Numbered from the stretch's first letter, positions 1 to 11,972 are shown. The stretch: 64,000 bases of DNA from Hyaloperonospora brassicae (GCA_947650285.1 CANTFL010000389.1:62001-126000); one strand, 5' to 3'. Notes: generated by a model not told the origin, from the sequence alone. Program-made: numbers and translations.

Positions 1-121
1 GTCGATGTACACGTCAGCTTCAACAACATTTTGAAAGCTTAGGTTAGTGTTGATGTGCCTGGCAGTAGCACACTCGTATACGGAAGTGGACTTGGAGATG
101 TCAACACGAGACATCATCAGC

Positions 122-193
122 CATAATGATGAGGCGAGGTGCAATCATCGTGATGATACAAGGTACAGTCATCATGATGAGGCGAGGCATCAC
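122..193. repeat. 24-bp minisatellite, three copies
   Basis: Three head-to-tail 24-bp units (122-145, 146-169, 170-193) share the pattern CAT-A/C-NTGATGA-N-ACAAGG or GGCGAGG. The first and third units are closest; the middle one differs mainly at the GGCG/TACA position. The frame across them is open, but the short ORF shows no protein signature, so I treat this as non-coding. Confidence 0.75.
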
Positions 194-408
194 TCAGGCT
201 CAAGATTGCTGAGGACAATTAGGATGAGGCCATGCGACTAATAACACTGACCATGTATTGCATGTTTAAGAAGTAGGTAGGTAGCTTTTGTTTGTTGTCA
301 AGGTCTCATCAATGACTTTCCAGTTTGCTGTCTCAAGCACAGGCTCCCTCCCCGCAGTTTCTACTTCGCATCATTTGTTGTGGCGACTTCCTCCTTCTTT
401 TTCCAGCA

Positions 409-795
409 GAGGTGACATTGCAACAAGTGATTATTGATGGAGTTCAAATCGTACCGTCAGGCCGTGAGCAGCAGTCAGTAGCGCAGCTGTGCTCGCACTT
501 TGGAGCGTGGCGTGTCACCCGATGGCTCGAAGAGATTCGGACAGCACGACAATCTGTCCACCGACCACGCTGACCTCATCTACGAACAAGTTGTTCACCT
601 CCTTCCACTAGAACGTCGTCTTGCCGGTCGATGCCTGGGACGTCAGTTCTTTTGAGCTGAACTCGGCCTGAGGGCGCTACGACGGTGAAATCTATCGTCC
701 CTTGTACAACGAGCTGCTGATGAGCCACTGAAGACAGTGCAAGTTCCTGAGGGCTACGGAAAGTACTCGAAGCTGCTTTTACAATCCAACGTGCA
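409..795 (+). pseudogene. decayed acyl-CoA oxidase 3' fragment
   Basis: Reading the plus strand with frame changes recovers the last ~115 residues of the neighbouring acyl-CoA oxidase. Recognisable pieces in order are LCSHFGAW (gene: LCSLLGAW), EQVVHLLP (QQVVHLLP), DAWDVSSFELNS (DAWDFSDFELNS), GRYDGEIYR (GGYDGDIYR) and DEPLKTVQVPEGY (DEPLNQTEVTAGY). Frameshifts fall near 565 and 625, in-frame stops interrupt the last third, and the peroxisomal SRL end is SNV here. It lies tail-to-tail with the intact gene, about 330 bp from its stop codon. It is therefore an inverted, truncated duplicate, not an independent gene. No N-terminal or middle part of the family is visible upstream. Confidence 0.8.
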
Positions 796-1126
796 CTTGC
801 GTATTGCGAAACGACAAAGTTTGCGTGAAGACGGACTCGAAAGTGCAGAAAACAGTTCGTTACCAGTACCAGTAGCAGCTATTGCTGGTCGACCAAAAGC
901 CGTTCTCGCGACTGTAGTGTCAAAGCTGTAGCACCGGTTCGATCTGATCGCAAACTCACAGTCTGTGACAAAACCATTATGCAACGCAACAAGACGCAGA
1001 CTTTGTGCTCATCGTAACACGCACATGCCAGACTAAATTGTATGTGGACAGGAGCATGTAAAGCTGCAACCTTATTTGTGGCAATCTGCTCGACTGTGAG
1101 TTGTGAGTTGCGTGATCCGACTAAGC
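796..1126. other. spacer between convergent ACOX copies
   Basis: This is the space between the decayed copy and the stop codon of the intact acyl-CoA oxidase. Only short shadow ORFs are present; I see no RNA gene or repeat here. It must contain the 3' UTR of the minus-strand gene. Confidence 0.5.
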
Positions 1127-3100
1127 TTAGAGTCTGGACTGGATGAGAGGTCTCAAGTACTCCTCATAGCCGGCAGTAACCTCCGTCTGGTTCAGTGGCT
1201 CGTCCTCGACGCGTTTTACCAGCGCGCGGTAGATATCACCGTCGTAGCCGCCTATGGTCGAGTTCAGCTCGAAGTCACTAAAGTCCCAAGCGTCCGTGAG
1301 CAGCACGCAGTTCTTGCGAATGACTGGCAACAGATGAACAACCTGTTGACGTACTAGCTCAGCCTGCTTTGAAGAGAGGTAGTCGTTTTGTCGGAAGTCA
1401 CCAAGCGACTTGGTGATAAGCCACGCGCCCAAAAGGGAGCACAAGTCAGTAAGACACTGTTTCTCCGGTCCCATCGGTAAACGCTCGACTCCACGCACGA
1501 ACGAGTCCAGGACCATCAGCTCTGTATGCGCAATAGACACGTGCGTCAATTGAATCATATTGGCATTGCTGTCGTTGTCAGTGGCCTCCATCGATGCATG
1601 CAGTGCTTGCAGCGAACGGGTCGCGCGTGCTCGAAAGGCGTCAAGTAGAAGGTCAAAGTTGCCAAAGTCCGCATGAACTTCAGCGTTGCAGCGTCGCTTC
1701 CAATCGGCACGAGACTTCACGTTCCCCACGAGCTGTGTGTCAATTGCAGTCGACGGAGCAAGTCCCTTGAGCAGGTACCGCGTATGTTGCTGGACGAGCA
1801 CGTCCGACGTGCCTTCAAACGTGTTGGCACCTGCAATCTCGGCGAATAAATGCCCAAGATTACTGGATTGAGAGAAGCCGTGTCCCCCACAGAGTCTTCG
1901 GCATGTCATGATCCCATCGCCCACTTTGTCAGCGATCCAGGCCTTCAATCCAGACGACACGTTGTGGAGCTCCGCAAGCTTTGCACCAAAGCCGATGTCT
2001 CCACGGTCGATGCTCTCTAGCACAGCTTTGTGCATCGCAATCACCGCTGAGCCAGCAAAGTGCGAGGCGTAGGCAATTGCAATCAGCGGAAACAACGCGT
2101 GCTGTTGGTTCTGATAGTCGAGCACTTGGACCTCGCGCTCGTGACTGGGTCGATGGCCTTGGACGCGAGCTGCACTGAAGCGAGTGGCGATTGTCGACGC
2201 TGCAGCCAGACGCTCTCCCAACGTCGTGATCAAACTTGCACGCACTTGTACCATCGTGAGGTACACAAGTCTGTCGCTTTGGGGCTTTACAAACGAGCCG
2301 TCTTCGAGCACCTGAGCATACCGCATCATCATGTTTGCCCGTGGAATGCGAACACTGCGGAACGTGCACTCGCCATTGTCGATGGCATTGAAGCCGAGTT
2401 TCGGTCCAATGTCGCGCACCGCTATGCCAGGCAGCACTCTGTGGTCAGCTAACGAGCGGATGGGCACAATGAACGACTGCAGACCCACGTCTCGGTTCGC
2501 TAACACGAGTCGAGCAATGACAATCGCATGCGTTGCTGTCTTTGCCAGTCCGCCCGGCCACCACTTGCGACTGGTCATTGTCGGCGAGTTAATGACAAAC
2601 TCCTGCGTGTTCGCATCGTACGTAGCCACGGTCTCGATCCCTTGTACGTTGGATCCGTGACCTAATTCCGTCTGCGCATACGTACCCAGGATCCGGTAGG
2701 CTTTGGCCAGTGGCAGCCACTTGGCCCGTTGTTCGTTCGTTCCTTGGGTCTCAATCGTCGGGATGAACATGTTCCGGTGCAAGTCCAGTGGCACTTGTTC
2801 CCCCAATGCATTCAACAAGACCGTCTCGTCCGTGTCCGTAAACTCGCCCCCTTGGAGCAACTGGACCAGGTAGAACGCTTTCCTCAATCCAAAGTTGTAT
2901 CGCTCCGTGTGATTGCGGTACACCATATTGCGATCGGAAAGCACCGGATGTTGCTCAATCATCTTGACCAGTTCACGGCGTCGAACACTCGCTGCTTGGC
3001 CGCCGCGTAGCACAGTCGTGAGCTTTGTAGGATCGATATCGCCATTCGCGCGTTCCTTCTTGAGTAATAGCGGGGCCAGGTCCTTGAGCTCTACGGACAT
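1127..3100 (-). CDS. peroxisomal acyl-CoA oxidase
   Basis: Single-exon gene for about 657 aa, the usual length of the acyl-CoA oxidase family (flavoprotein, first step of peroxisomal beta-oxidation: acyl-CoA + O2 to enoyl-CoA + H2O2). The N-terminal helical domain covers ~1-135. The FAD/substrate region has TELGHGSN (~144-151), the C-terminal half has CGGHGF (~404-409), and FEGTSD follows, whose Glu (~429) aligns with the family's catalytic base. The protein ends in SRL, an accepted type 1 peroxisomal targeting signal. The reading frame is open 49 codons further upstream, but I start at the ATG at 3100 because the conserved family sequence begins just after it and the upstream part is low in family character. 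An inverted, broken copy of the 3' end lies beyond its stop. Substrate chain length cannot be told from sequence alone. Confidence 0.93.
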   Translation of the reverse strand: MSVELKDLAPLLLKKERANGDIDPTKLTTVLRGGQAASVRRRELVKMIEQHPVLSDRNMVYRNHTERYNFGLRKAFYLVQLLQGGEFTDTDETVLLNALGEQVPLDLHRNMFIPTIETQGTNEQRAKWLPLAKAYRILGTYAQTELGHGSNVQGIETVATYDANTQEFVINSPTMTSRKWWPGGLAKTATHAIVIARLVLANRDVGLQSFIVPIRSLADHRVLPGIAVRDIGPKLGFNAIDNGECTFRSVRIPRANMMMRYAQVLEDGSFVKPQSDRLVYLTMVQVRASLITTLGERLAAASTIATRFSAARVQGHRPSHEREVQVLDYQNQQHALFPLIAIAYASHFAGSAVIAMHKAVLESIDRGDIGFGAKLAELHNVSSGLKAWIADKVGDGIMTCRRLCGGHGFSQSSNLGHLFAEIAGANTFEGTSDVLVQQHTRYLLKGLAPSTAIDTQLVGNVKSRADWKRRCNAEVHADFGNFDLLLDAFRARATRSLQALHASMEATDNDSNANMIQLTHVSIAHTELMVLDSFVRGVERLPMGPEKQCLTDLCSLLGAWLITKSLGDFRQNDYLSSKQAELVRQQVVHLLPVIRKNCVLLTDAWDFSDFELNSTIGGYDGDIYRALVKRVEDEPLNQTEVTAGYEEYLRPLIQSRL

Positions 3101-5376
3101 GATGACAGGTTCGATGTAGAGCACCAAATGTGCGCAGGAACTTGAGCACGACAAGGATCGTTCGAATGTGAACGAAACCGAACTGCACTGGACCCGATTC
3201 GTGATTGCGCGTCCTGCCGCCACTATGCCGTGATGAGCTTGCGTCATGGACGGACTTTGTGTCTACCGTCGATTGCCTCGCGTTCATACGCTCTTTTAGC
3301 GTGGGCAACTGTGGCCCCGTTGGCCACGATTTGCATCGGTACACACACGCTGAGCATTTACAAAAGGATGTAATTGCGTCCCGCCATCTTGGCATGTCAA
3401 GTTCCGTCGGAACGATGGACTATATGCCATTGTATCAGCTTTGCCTCCGCCTCTTGGGGTTACCAACGCATCGTTCGCAAAGCTCCCATGCCGTTTGGAA
3501 CGAGAATGAGCTACAAGTATAGTACAGTACTTGCTTCATGTGCTTTGCGCGATTTCGAATAGATTCACTGTTTTCCATGGATAAGCTGGTTCACAACTGC
3601 AACAATGACTTGCGAACAACGCTCTTGGCGAGAGAGACTTATGGACACGTACCACGTAGGTACACTGACAACAACCACTACGTCTTACGCATTGTCACCA
3701 CCGTCACGAGGCAATGTCAGTTGCCGATAAAACGTTCGCCAGCCATAGGTCTGCAGTCGCACACGAACGCTCCTTGCTACTAGTTGCTGTGTAGTAGTGC
3801 TGTGTACTACTGACCTGTGAACATCGCTAAACCGTTTGGACCCGCGTCTTGACGACACCGCTCGAGTCAACGTTATCCTTGATCGATCGGTCTAAGATCT
3901 CTCCGCCGTGACGAAGACGTCAAAGCTGCACAAGGACCGGCACGAAGAAAACCGTTTGAGATGGCCAGTGCGGCCATGTCAATTGACCCTCCTGCTTACC
4001 ATTACAATGACCACAGTCCCCAAGGCGGTGTTCCGCTAGCGATTGGTGATTGTGCCATCCATCGGGCGAGTCTTGCCGTTATGACCAGCACCATAGTAGG
4101 CGGACCACACGCATACTACAAGTATCCACTGCCTGAGAATCGATTATGAGAAGGCCACAGTGTACATGGTCAACAGAACATACCTAATCTTAAAGCTCCG
4201 AAGTGTTTCTGCTCTTTACTTTCCGCCTAGCGCTCTTTCGACCCAGCTTTCTTCTAGTGTAGCGTAAGGAGGTACAAAGTGCAAGCATTATGGGCTCCGT
4301 CGTCCCATACGATCTTCTTGTGACAGCTCCCGTCGACTTTGTTCATTCTTTTCCGAAACGATCAGCAGGCTCTGTAGTATCAGACGACGCGAAGCCCTTC
4401 GACTGTGGCGTGCGTTTCCTAATCGCGTCTGCGCTGACAACAGTAGTTGCAATGATGTCGCGGTAGTACCGATGATTGCCGCAGTCTCATGGGGTGATAC
4501 GCGGTATCAACCCACGACTACGGGTGCTGGGACAACACGCCCTGAAGGAACGCAAGGTAGCGCAGGAATGTACCTTACAGAACCAGGGCAAGATCGAAGG
4601 CGCATGAAGACCGCGGATGACGGCGGTACGAACGATGCGCGTATCGACACATATGTGTGTATAGGAAGAGAACAAGTAGAAAAAAAGACGCGGCAATGAG
4701 CGCCACGTGATGCATTCCCAAACTCACTACGTCAAGCAAAAGCCGAGTTTCACACGTGTTCGTTCGCATTCGCTGCACTGGTAAACCCGAAACTCGCAAA
4801 GCACGTGCTCTTCAGTACGTCGGCTCCACATACACAAAGGGTATCACTGTGGAGAGGCGTCGCCCGCCCGCGTCAACCACTTGTCGCTGCTTCCTTCACA
4901 TCATGTCGACGTCTGCTGTAAACACAAGATAAGGTGTCGCGGTCCGTCAGCGAACCCCGACAGCATTTCGGTGTCGATAAGTGTCTGTTCGGTAAGGATC
5001 GCTCGAGAGCTTTTCCACAAGTGGCGGACGTGTTCCAGCAGTCGAAGTGTCGTAGCGGATAGTGCGTTGCCGGAAGCACAAACAACAGAGGAGCAGAGAA
5101 AAGGGATCGAAAGAGTTCTTACACCTCAGCCTCTATCCAGTACCCAACATCGGGTTCGGTGGTCCAAACGCTACAAGTGCATCACCAGATACCGTCAAGA
5201 CGGCGCGACACGCGTTTGCAAAGCACTGTCTATCTTTACAATCAGACAATTTAATTACGAGCACTTCCCACACCCAGAGCGCTTTCAATGTCGCATATAG
5301 CCAGTTGGTAATCGCGGGCACCCACGCGTTCTTCACCTTGCTTTGTGTGCAGCCTACTGCACTTCTCGTAGTTGTA
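3101..5376. other. intergenic, no supportable gene
   Basis: This 2.3-kb stretch separates the divergent ACOX and S33 peptidase genes and so carries the promoters of both. Short ORFs occur on all frames, none with a domain, signal peptide or paralogue in the window. No tRNA, rRNA or clear repeat was seen. Confidence 0.5.
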
Positions 5377-5393
5377 GTCACTCGCCATTTTCG
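5377..5393 (+). promoter_or_regulatory. Inr/FPR-like transcription start element
   Basis: GTCACTCGCCATTTTCG matches the oomycete initiator layout (YTCANTYY followed directly by a flanking MAWTTTNC block). It sits about 25 nt upstream of the S33 peptidase ATG at 5417, a normal distance for a short oomycete 5' UTR. The match is by eye. Confidence 0.5.
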
Positions 5394-5416
5394 CCGGTAC
5401 CCGCCACTTCGTCGAG

Positions 5417-7264
5417 ATGTGGGTTCACCGTGTTGCGACACTGTCTGTGGTCTGTCTACTATCGTTGCCATTTGCTGTCGCGATTGTCACCAGATCGGGC
5501 CTCAATGGCTGGTACAAGTGTTCTGACGTCACGTTTTCCGACGCGGGGAACTCAAGTGGCATGATCGCAGAGTGTGCGGTCTACAGCGCGCCGTTATGCT
5601 ACCCCGGCATCTGTGAGACTCCAGCGTCAGTGGACTCAACTGTCGACATCTTTGTCAAGAGATTCCCCGCCACGTCTGGAGACCCTGCTACTGCATCGAA
5701 TGTGTGGCTTCTCCAAGGCGGTCCTGGGGACTCGTCGACCGGATGTACGTTGTTTTTTGCACTTGATCCCTATCTGTTCGTATGATCTGACGTCAAGTAT
5801 CTCTTGTGTGCTCTCTTGGATGTAGTGGAATCGATCATAAGCTATCTACACTATGAACTTGAAGGACAAGTCAACGTTTACACGATGGACCATCGTGGCA
5901 CGGGTCGCAGCACGCGTCTGGACTGTGTGGCAGCTCAGGCCGCCACCACTGGCTCTCCGTTTGGCGATCTCTTTGATCTGTCTGAAGTGGATGCATGTGC
6001 GCAGGATCTTGAGTACAAATACGGCAACTTGGCTTCATTTTCCATCACGAGTGCTGCCACGGACGTTGCAACCTTCATCGCCAAATTCACGAACGGCAAG
6101 AGTACGATTGTGTATGGTACTAGCTATGGGACGGCATTAGTAGAGCGACTCATGCATCTGGAAACCCCGACGGTAGTCGGCTATGTGCTGGACGGTGTTT
6201 ATACGACCTCGTTAGCGGCAAAGGACAAATTCCCGTATTTTTCGAAGAGCCAAGGTGACTTTGGAGAAGTAGGCGGTGCTTTCCTCGATCTGTGTGTCAA
6301 CGACGACATCTGCAATCGTCACTTCACGAATACAAGTTTGCGTGCTTCCCTGCAACAGCTCATCAAGAAATTCGACATGGAACCCAACTCGACGTGCGCT
6401 CAGCTAGTAAGCACGAAAGGTGCCCAGACCCCTGACCCACCGTCCTTTTCGCTCCGCATTACTCTCGGCTTGTTGATGACCATACGAACCATGCAAGCGG
6501 CCATTGCACCAGTCGTCTACAGACTCAGTCACTGCGCGGAAGAAGATGTCATTGTTATGACGCAGTTCCTCACGGTTTTCAAGGCGCTCTTCGAAATGAA
6601 ACCCCAGGATGAAGCGTATTTATCTACCCTCCTGTACAACTTGATCGTCTTCTCCGAAATGTGGGAGACACCGGCACCGTCTTTTGAAGTGATGAAGAAA
6701 CGAATGACGGATGCGCCAATGTTCCAAGGTTCGTTCAGGGTGACAACCAAGGAACAGTACGAGGATAATTACCTGTACTGCGCTTTTTCCAAAGAAAAGT
6801 ATCCGACCTGTGACGAGCTGAAGCTGGGCAGCAATACGACAAGCGCTATCGTCTACGACCACGACCGATACTGGAACACAACATCAGTCATTCCAAGCCG
6901 TGCGAGTGTGTTGATACTGAGTAGCAAATTGGATGCCCAGACACCTCACAAGTATGCCGAGGCTCTGTTCGAAGGACTGGTGGGCTCCAACAAAGAATTG
7001 GTGACTTTCGAGTATGCTGCTCATGGCCTTCTCCAGTCGACCGAGCTTGCTGAAAAAGACGGGATCATTGAAGTATGTGGAGTGAAGTTGATGGCGTCTT
7101 ACGTCAAGAATGGTGGGAATCTCAAGAGACTGGACAAGACGTGTGTGGCCGAGATGCCGGCACTGAATCTGACGCTACCGATGGACTTCCTGACAAGATT
7201 TTTCGGCACAGAAGATGCGTACGACGGGCGCACGACAAGAGCTAGCACCCCTCCATCTGTGTAG
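5417..7264 (+). CDS. secreted S33-type serine peptidase (alpha/beta hydrolase)
   Basis: Two exons, 5417-5744 and 5826-7264, joined across an 81-bp intron (GTACGT...TGTAG), give 588 aa. The splice restores the family block QGGPG-DSSTG-LES (~100-112). Residues 1-22 form a signal peptide with a hydrophobic core ending AVA, so the product is probably secreted or vacuolar. The oxyanion-type QGGPG, then DHRGTGRS (~131-138), the nucleophile elbow GTSYG (Ser209), SSKLDAQTP (Asp479) and AAHG (His509) give a complete Ser-Asp-His triad in S33 order, with a TAP-like C-terminal region. Family members release N-terminal di- or tripeptides or prolyl residues; the exact specificity cannot be read. Several NxT/S sites suit a secreted glycoprotein. 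Without the intron the frame stops shortly after the GGPG block. Confidence 0.9.
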
Positions 7265-8583
7265 CATCCGATAGCTCCTCCAATGGTTGTTGTTACGACC
7301 GCCTTCGAGCAGCCTGTTGCGACCGTAAATGCGTAGTGTGAGACGGTCCATATAGAAAGTGAGCGTGCTCGAGTTTGCAACCAGACATAGCGCAATTGCG
7401 CGAACAACGATGAGCCCAACACTCGTCTTATCACCGTGTACAGCTACTGTGATACCACACGAAGGTGGCACAGTAGCAATATCCAATCTTATCAGTTAGA
7501 TACACACCAAAGGAAGTCGTAAATACGTTGGTCGAAGCATCGTATCGTGTGCATACTATGCTTCGATAAAACTGCCAAGCAGCATCATACACATTGCGCC
7601 TCGCTGCGGTACGCCACACACTTCGAGATTTGCGACTTAGCGCGCAGACCATACATCGTGGCCGAGGAAAGGCGCCCTACAACGTACCTGCACTGTCAAC
7701 GACCGCATCATGCCCAGCGCTGCTGACCCTCCGCCAAAGAGGGACAGCATGTCCGTACTGGGTGGTCCCGTGTCGGGTAGACACGTGGAGACGGGACATG
7801 AAAGCGTGGGAGGAGCCGCTCCACCCACGCGGCCCGAAGTTGGTGGGAACGGACCCGGGAGCAGAATTCCAAACGTCGTACTTACGGCGGAAACTCAGCA
7901 AATTTCGTTCGCGGCTGCGGTCGGCAAACCCGGCGAACCCCCGGTCCCGGCAATATTCGCCAATCGGATCTCACCGATTTTAGCCAATCGCGACTTGTCG
8001 AGTTTCTCCGACCGGAAGTCGATGATTGTAGCCTTTCGGCACTTGACGATGTTAGCCAACCTGGACTCGGCCAATTTCGCCGGGCTGGTTTTGCCGATTT
8101 CAGCCGACCTGGTTCGGAGGACTTGTCCGACCCGGGCCCCGACAACTTTCGTCCCTGTCACCCTCATGTACCGCCTGCCTCCAGGCACAACGCATTGCGC
8201 ACTTCGGACACCCCAACATCAGTCTGGATGGTCGTACCGGCCTATCCAGACATCCCTCTTTAGGTGCTGCGAGGCCTGACGCTACGCTGGACCACAGGCG
8301 GTTTAGCTACGTACTGCCACCAGGGAGTGGATGGAGAAGGCGAACAATGACCTGCGTTTGATGATTCCGCTTGAGGAGGAAGCACTCGCGGCATGGATGA
8401 TGGGTGGTATCATGCTCTCGTCACCCCAGTTTTTTGTTCTGCACGCACCCGCGAGCAACGCGGGTAGTAACGCTTGACTTTTTTGAAGCGTTTATGGAAG
8501 GAAAGATTATCGCGATCGTGCGTCTGTACGTCCGCATGCCTCAGTAAATCGCGATGAAAATATTGCTTTTTCAACGCGTGTAA
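7265..8583. other. peptidase 3' flank and possible LINE 5' region
   Basis: The first part must hold the 3' UTR of the S33 gene. A 189-codon frame at 7710-8279 is rich in Pro, Ala and Arg and contains AETQQISFAAAV; it ends 300 bp before the recognisable LINE ORF1 and could be that element's decayed 5' coding region. From 8030 to 8110 the DNA repeats short blocks with the theme GCCAA-CCTGGAC / GCCGATTTCAGCCGACC. No intact gene is supportable. Confidence 0.4.
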
Positions 8584-9471
8584 CGCAGCAAGGGGGCGAC
8601 GGAACCCGATGTCCTAAGTCGGGGACTGGTCACGGATGCCAAGCGCAACGGTTACGACGCAGACATTAGATGTCTGATCCTCATCATGCCGGATCAAGCG
8701 GCTGCAGCGAACTGGCAGGCGAAGTCAATTCTGTTTCGCGGAAAGCGTGTTCCGCTCTACTGCCCTGCTACTCTGGAGTGCGAAGACATAACTTCCTTCT
8801 CCTTGCCTGCCACGTCATCCAGTAGCAATCTATTGCACTATCAAGTTGTTGTTCTTGTCAATGGAGTGGCGGCCAGCACGGCTCATGCTATTTTGGCATC
8901 AAGTGTGTCATGTGTGGTTACATCCGTGACTCGTGGGTGCTTACACGGCTCGGAGGCATATGGTTCGAACTTTTTCGTGGCGACTTTCAACTCGGTTTCC
9001 TGTCCCGACCAACTCAACTTTGTCTCTAACATCTCACCTTCCGAAACGGCGATTTTTCTCCACCGTTTTTAACAGTTCCAAAGCGGTTCATTTTATAACT
9101 GCTACTCGCCTTATCATTCGAGCACCAAGTGCGGGGTCCGAACAGAGACCTTTCAAGCTGAGTACCACCGCAAATTCACAGGTGTACCGACTGCACCTCA
9201 ACCAGACAGTGGGTTGACGCTCAACCATTCGGATATTGCAGGACGCCTGCAGCATGTCTCGGAATTGGCGGATACCCTGGCTACCTACACGGCGCAGTTG
9301 AAAGTAGATGGTGACAAGACCCCGTTGTTGACTAAGGCTTCTCAGGAACCTAACTGGAACAGGCAATCGGAGAAAGTCCGGTGTCTCCTTCTGCTGGAGG
9401 ACCAGCAGCAAGCCTCGGTGCTTCTCGCACCAATGGTCCGTATACGAACGAGTGGGTTGACCCTGTCTTAA
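8584..9471 (+). pseudogene. LINE ORF1 remnant with degenerate zinc knuckle
   Basis: One reading frame stays open from 8584 to 9471 except for a TAA at 9070-9072. It begins with TDAKRNGYDADIRCLIL, passes RVPLYCPATLE and FNSVSCPDQLNF, and after the stop continues FYNCYSPYHSSTKC. That last block is a CCHC knuckle (C-X4-H-X4-C) whose first Cys is replaced by Phe. In L1-type elements ORF1 encodes an RNA-binding chaperone protein, and a knuckle at its C-terminal part fits. Further pieces of the same protein may continue to about 10.3 kb in other frames. The assignment to ORF1 rests on position and general character; I recall similar proteins in Phytophthora LINEs but could not align them. Confidence 0.6.
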
Positions 9472-11684
9472 ACAGGAAAAAAGAAGAGATTGCGTACCAC
9501 GGGGGCTCCATCTCTTCGATCAAGTACTCCTGCAATGCTGTAGCAACGTCCTCAGCAGGCACACGCTCCTGACGGATCCAGCGCGTTGCCTCAATATAAT
9601 TTAACATCCCTCTCCAAGTACAGCTCAACGACCACGGTCACAGGAACTAAGAAATCGCCCGAGCTGAACCGAATTTTGATCGAACGAAATGAAAACCTGC
9701 CACAGTCCAACATCTGCCACCATCCTCGGCTTCATCCAAGTCGACAAAACAGCGCATGCAGGCGGAGCAGGAATCGAATCAACTTCTTAGTGGTGATACC
9801 ACAGTCGATGAGGCAGCTCCAGCGCCGAGCACTGAGACTGCTTCCACGCGGCCGGCTGAATTACCGAAGGAGAACACGCTGGCAGTGACTCGCTCACAAG
9901 TGGAGACCGCACAATGAGCACTTGAGGTACTCACTTCCATAGCCTCGGACAAGAAGCATGCTACCGAAACAAAGAAAGCTTGCTATTTCACAGCTCATGC
10001 TTATGCACTTAAAGTGGCTATTTTAAATGAAGTACTGGACATGGGACGTCTAGTACTCTTGACGACTACAATGAGACCTTGCTGAGGATGGAGTTCGAAA
10101 ACCGCACCGCAGGGGTGGCGGCTACTCGAGCAGTGGACGAGACAACGAACGCAACGAACACAATCAAATCATTGACACGCCGTTTGGCAAAGATTACAGC
10201 GACAACGCAGCCCTTGAGAGAAGCCAGGGTACCGCGATCTTTTTCCCCGCCAGGTGAGATGCCTTCTGATCTGGAAAATTATCTAGGGAGCGAAGCTGGT
10301 TGACGATTCAGCGCATGATATCTTCTTATATTCGCCGCCAAACGGGTAGCCTCAAGCGATACGTCAGCGCCTTCACCTAGGGCGGTGCCGACTGCAACAG
10401 CGCCTACCGATTCGGCAATTTCGTAAATCCTACCGACATGCCCCGCGCATACGGCCGGGCACCGAACACCAGATATTGATATTACTATGTCAAAAAGCTC
10501 TAAAAGGTTTGGGAACATCATATGCATAAATGATCTGGCTGGAGGATCGGTCACTCCACCACCTTGCGCCGCTAGTGTTCTACTTCCTGCGAAGCAATCC
10601 AAGGCCATTCAACAAGAGCTCAAGCTCTCGTCCGGCATCAGATAAGGTTTTGATACGGTTACATACAGTTCAGTTCCTCATCCGACCGCCATCCACATGG
10701 AGGCAAGTACCCAGGTATCTGTCTACTCCCGGTAGAACATTTCCGTACTCCAACTGCACACGATCGTACGTTACTAGAAACGAAAGTGCGCAAGGTTCCG
10801 GACACTGCATCGGCCGCGGTAGCAGCTGCCGCAGTGCCATAGCGCACGAATAAAATTTCTACGAACACGACACCAATCCGAAAATAGGCCAACGATCATA
10901 AAGCAGTGGCTGCGCTACCGGCTACAATGCCGGTTGTTCCAAATGGTGAAACAGCGTGGATACACTGGTGTGCATTGAACCTGGCGACATGGGTCGGTAA
11001 ACTTCCGTACCCGGTAGCTTACCTCACCTCAATGCAGGGTGATATCTTGCGAGATTTCGTACATGATATTAACAGCGAGTGTCAACTGTCTGTGATCCGA
11101 CAACACACTACTTACGCAGATGAGAAAGTTCGGGAGCTGTACACGGGATGGGTGGCGACGGATGATGGGCAAACTGGTCAATCTCGATAGGAAGACTACC
11201 GACTTCATACAACGATGGAGGAAAAATAGTAAAATGCAGCCTGAGTTGCTGTGTACTACTGTCGTCGAACCGCTCTCGGGGATGGATCATTGGGGCATTC
11301 TCAATGCACCAATGACTTAAGTCTGTTTGTGTGTATTACTGCCACACCTCGCGCCCATTGAGGATGATACAAACGTGTTGATGCCGCAGACAAAGGCTGA
11401 GCTATACCACCTCTCCATCTAAATGCGTGCGGCAGTCGTTAGTGTCACCATCAAGCCTGCCAACTTGCAACCGGTGATGGACCTTATCGCTCGAGATGGT
11501 CATTTGATGGAGTCACTGTGCTGAGGGCATCTCGGATACGATATGGGGTGACTCGTCACGGAGTGCGATTCGCCATCCCTCTCCTTACATTTTCGCAGAT
11601 CGTTCCCATTCTCGAAACAGGACTGATCTTTCTTTACCTTCACTTCCTAAAACCAGGCCACCACAACGTCGGCGTAAATTCCTG
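9472..11684 (+). other. decayed LINE interior, ORF1 end to endonuclease
   Basis: Short open stretches on the plus strand look like worn coding DNA. Examples are a Ser/Thr/Glu-rich piece at about 9740-9917, a basic piece at 10079-10303, and one containing HWCALNLATWVGKL at 10906-11190. None has a diagnostic motif on its own. Their position between ORF1 and the endonuclease suggests linker sequence of the same element. Confidence 0.4.
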
Positions 11685-11972
11685 TTGAAGACCTCCCACC
11701 AGCCTCTTGAAAAAAGCATCAATATTCATTCGTATAATGTTGCGGGATTTACAAAACAACCAGAACGATGTGCTACCCGGTTTAGTCACTTTCGGCAGCG
11801 CAAAGCACGAGGGGCCTATGAGTTGGTCTCTGTACAGGAAAATTGGATCATGCTTGAAGAGGCAGCACATATGGAAAAGTTGTACAGCTCCACGTGGGGA
11901 TTCGTAAACAATCCCGTACACTACATACGGACAGATTTCGAACATCCCCGTATAATAGTGGCTAAGATATGA
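11685..11972 (+). pseudogene. LINE endonuclease, N-terminal part
   Basis: This 95-codon frame contains HSYNVAGF near its start and YELVSVQENW about 30 residues later. The pattern is that of the apurinic/apyrimidinic-like endonuclease of L1 elements, where an Asn-containing first strand is followed by a conserved Q-E pair; the Glu (metal binding) is kept here. The frame then decays towards 12240. The second half of the domain lies beyond the inserted block, from 13.9 kb. Confidence 0.65.

Noticed and set aside
3250..5376. Several 60-150 codon ORFs as possible secreted effectors
   Set aside because: None starts with a convincing signal peptide followed by an RXLR or LFLAK motif.
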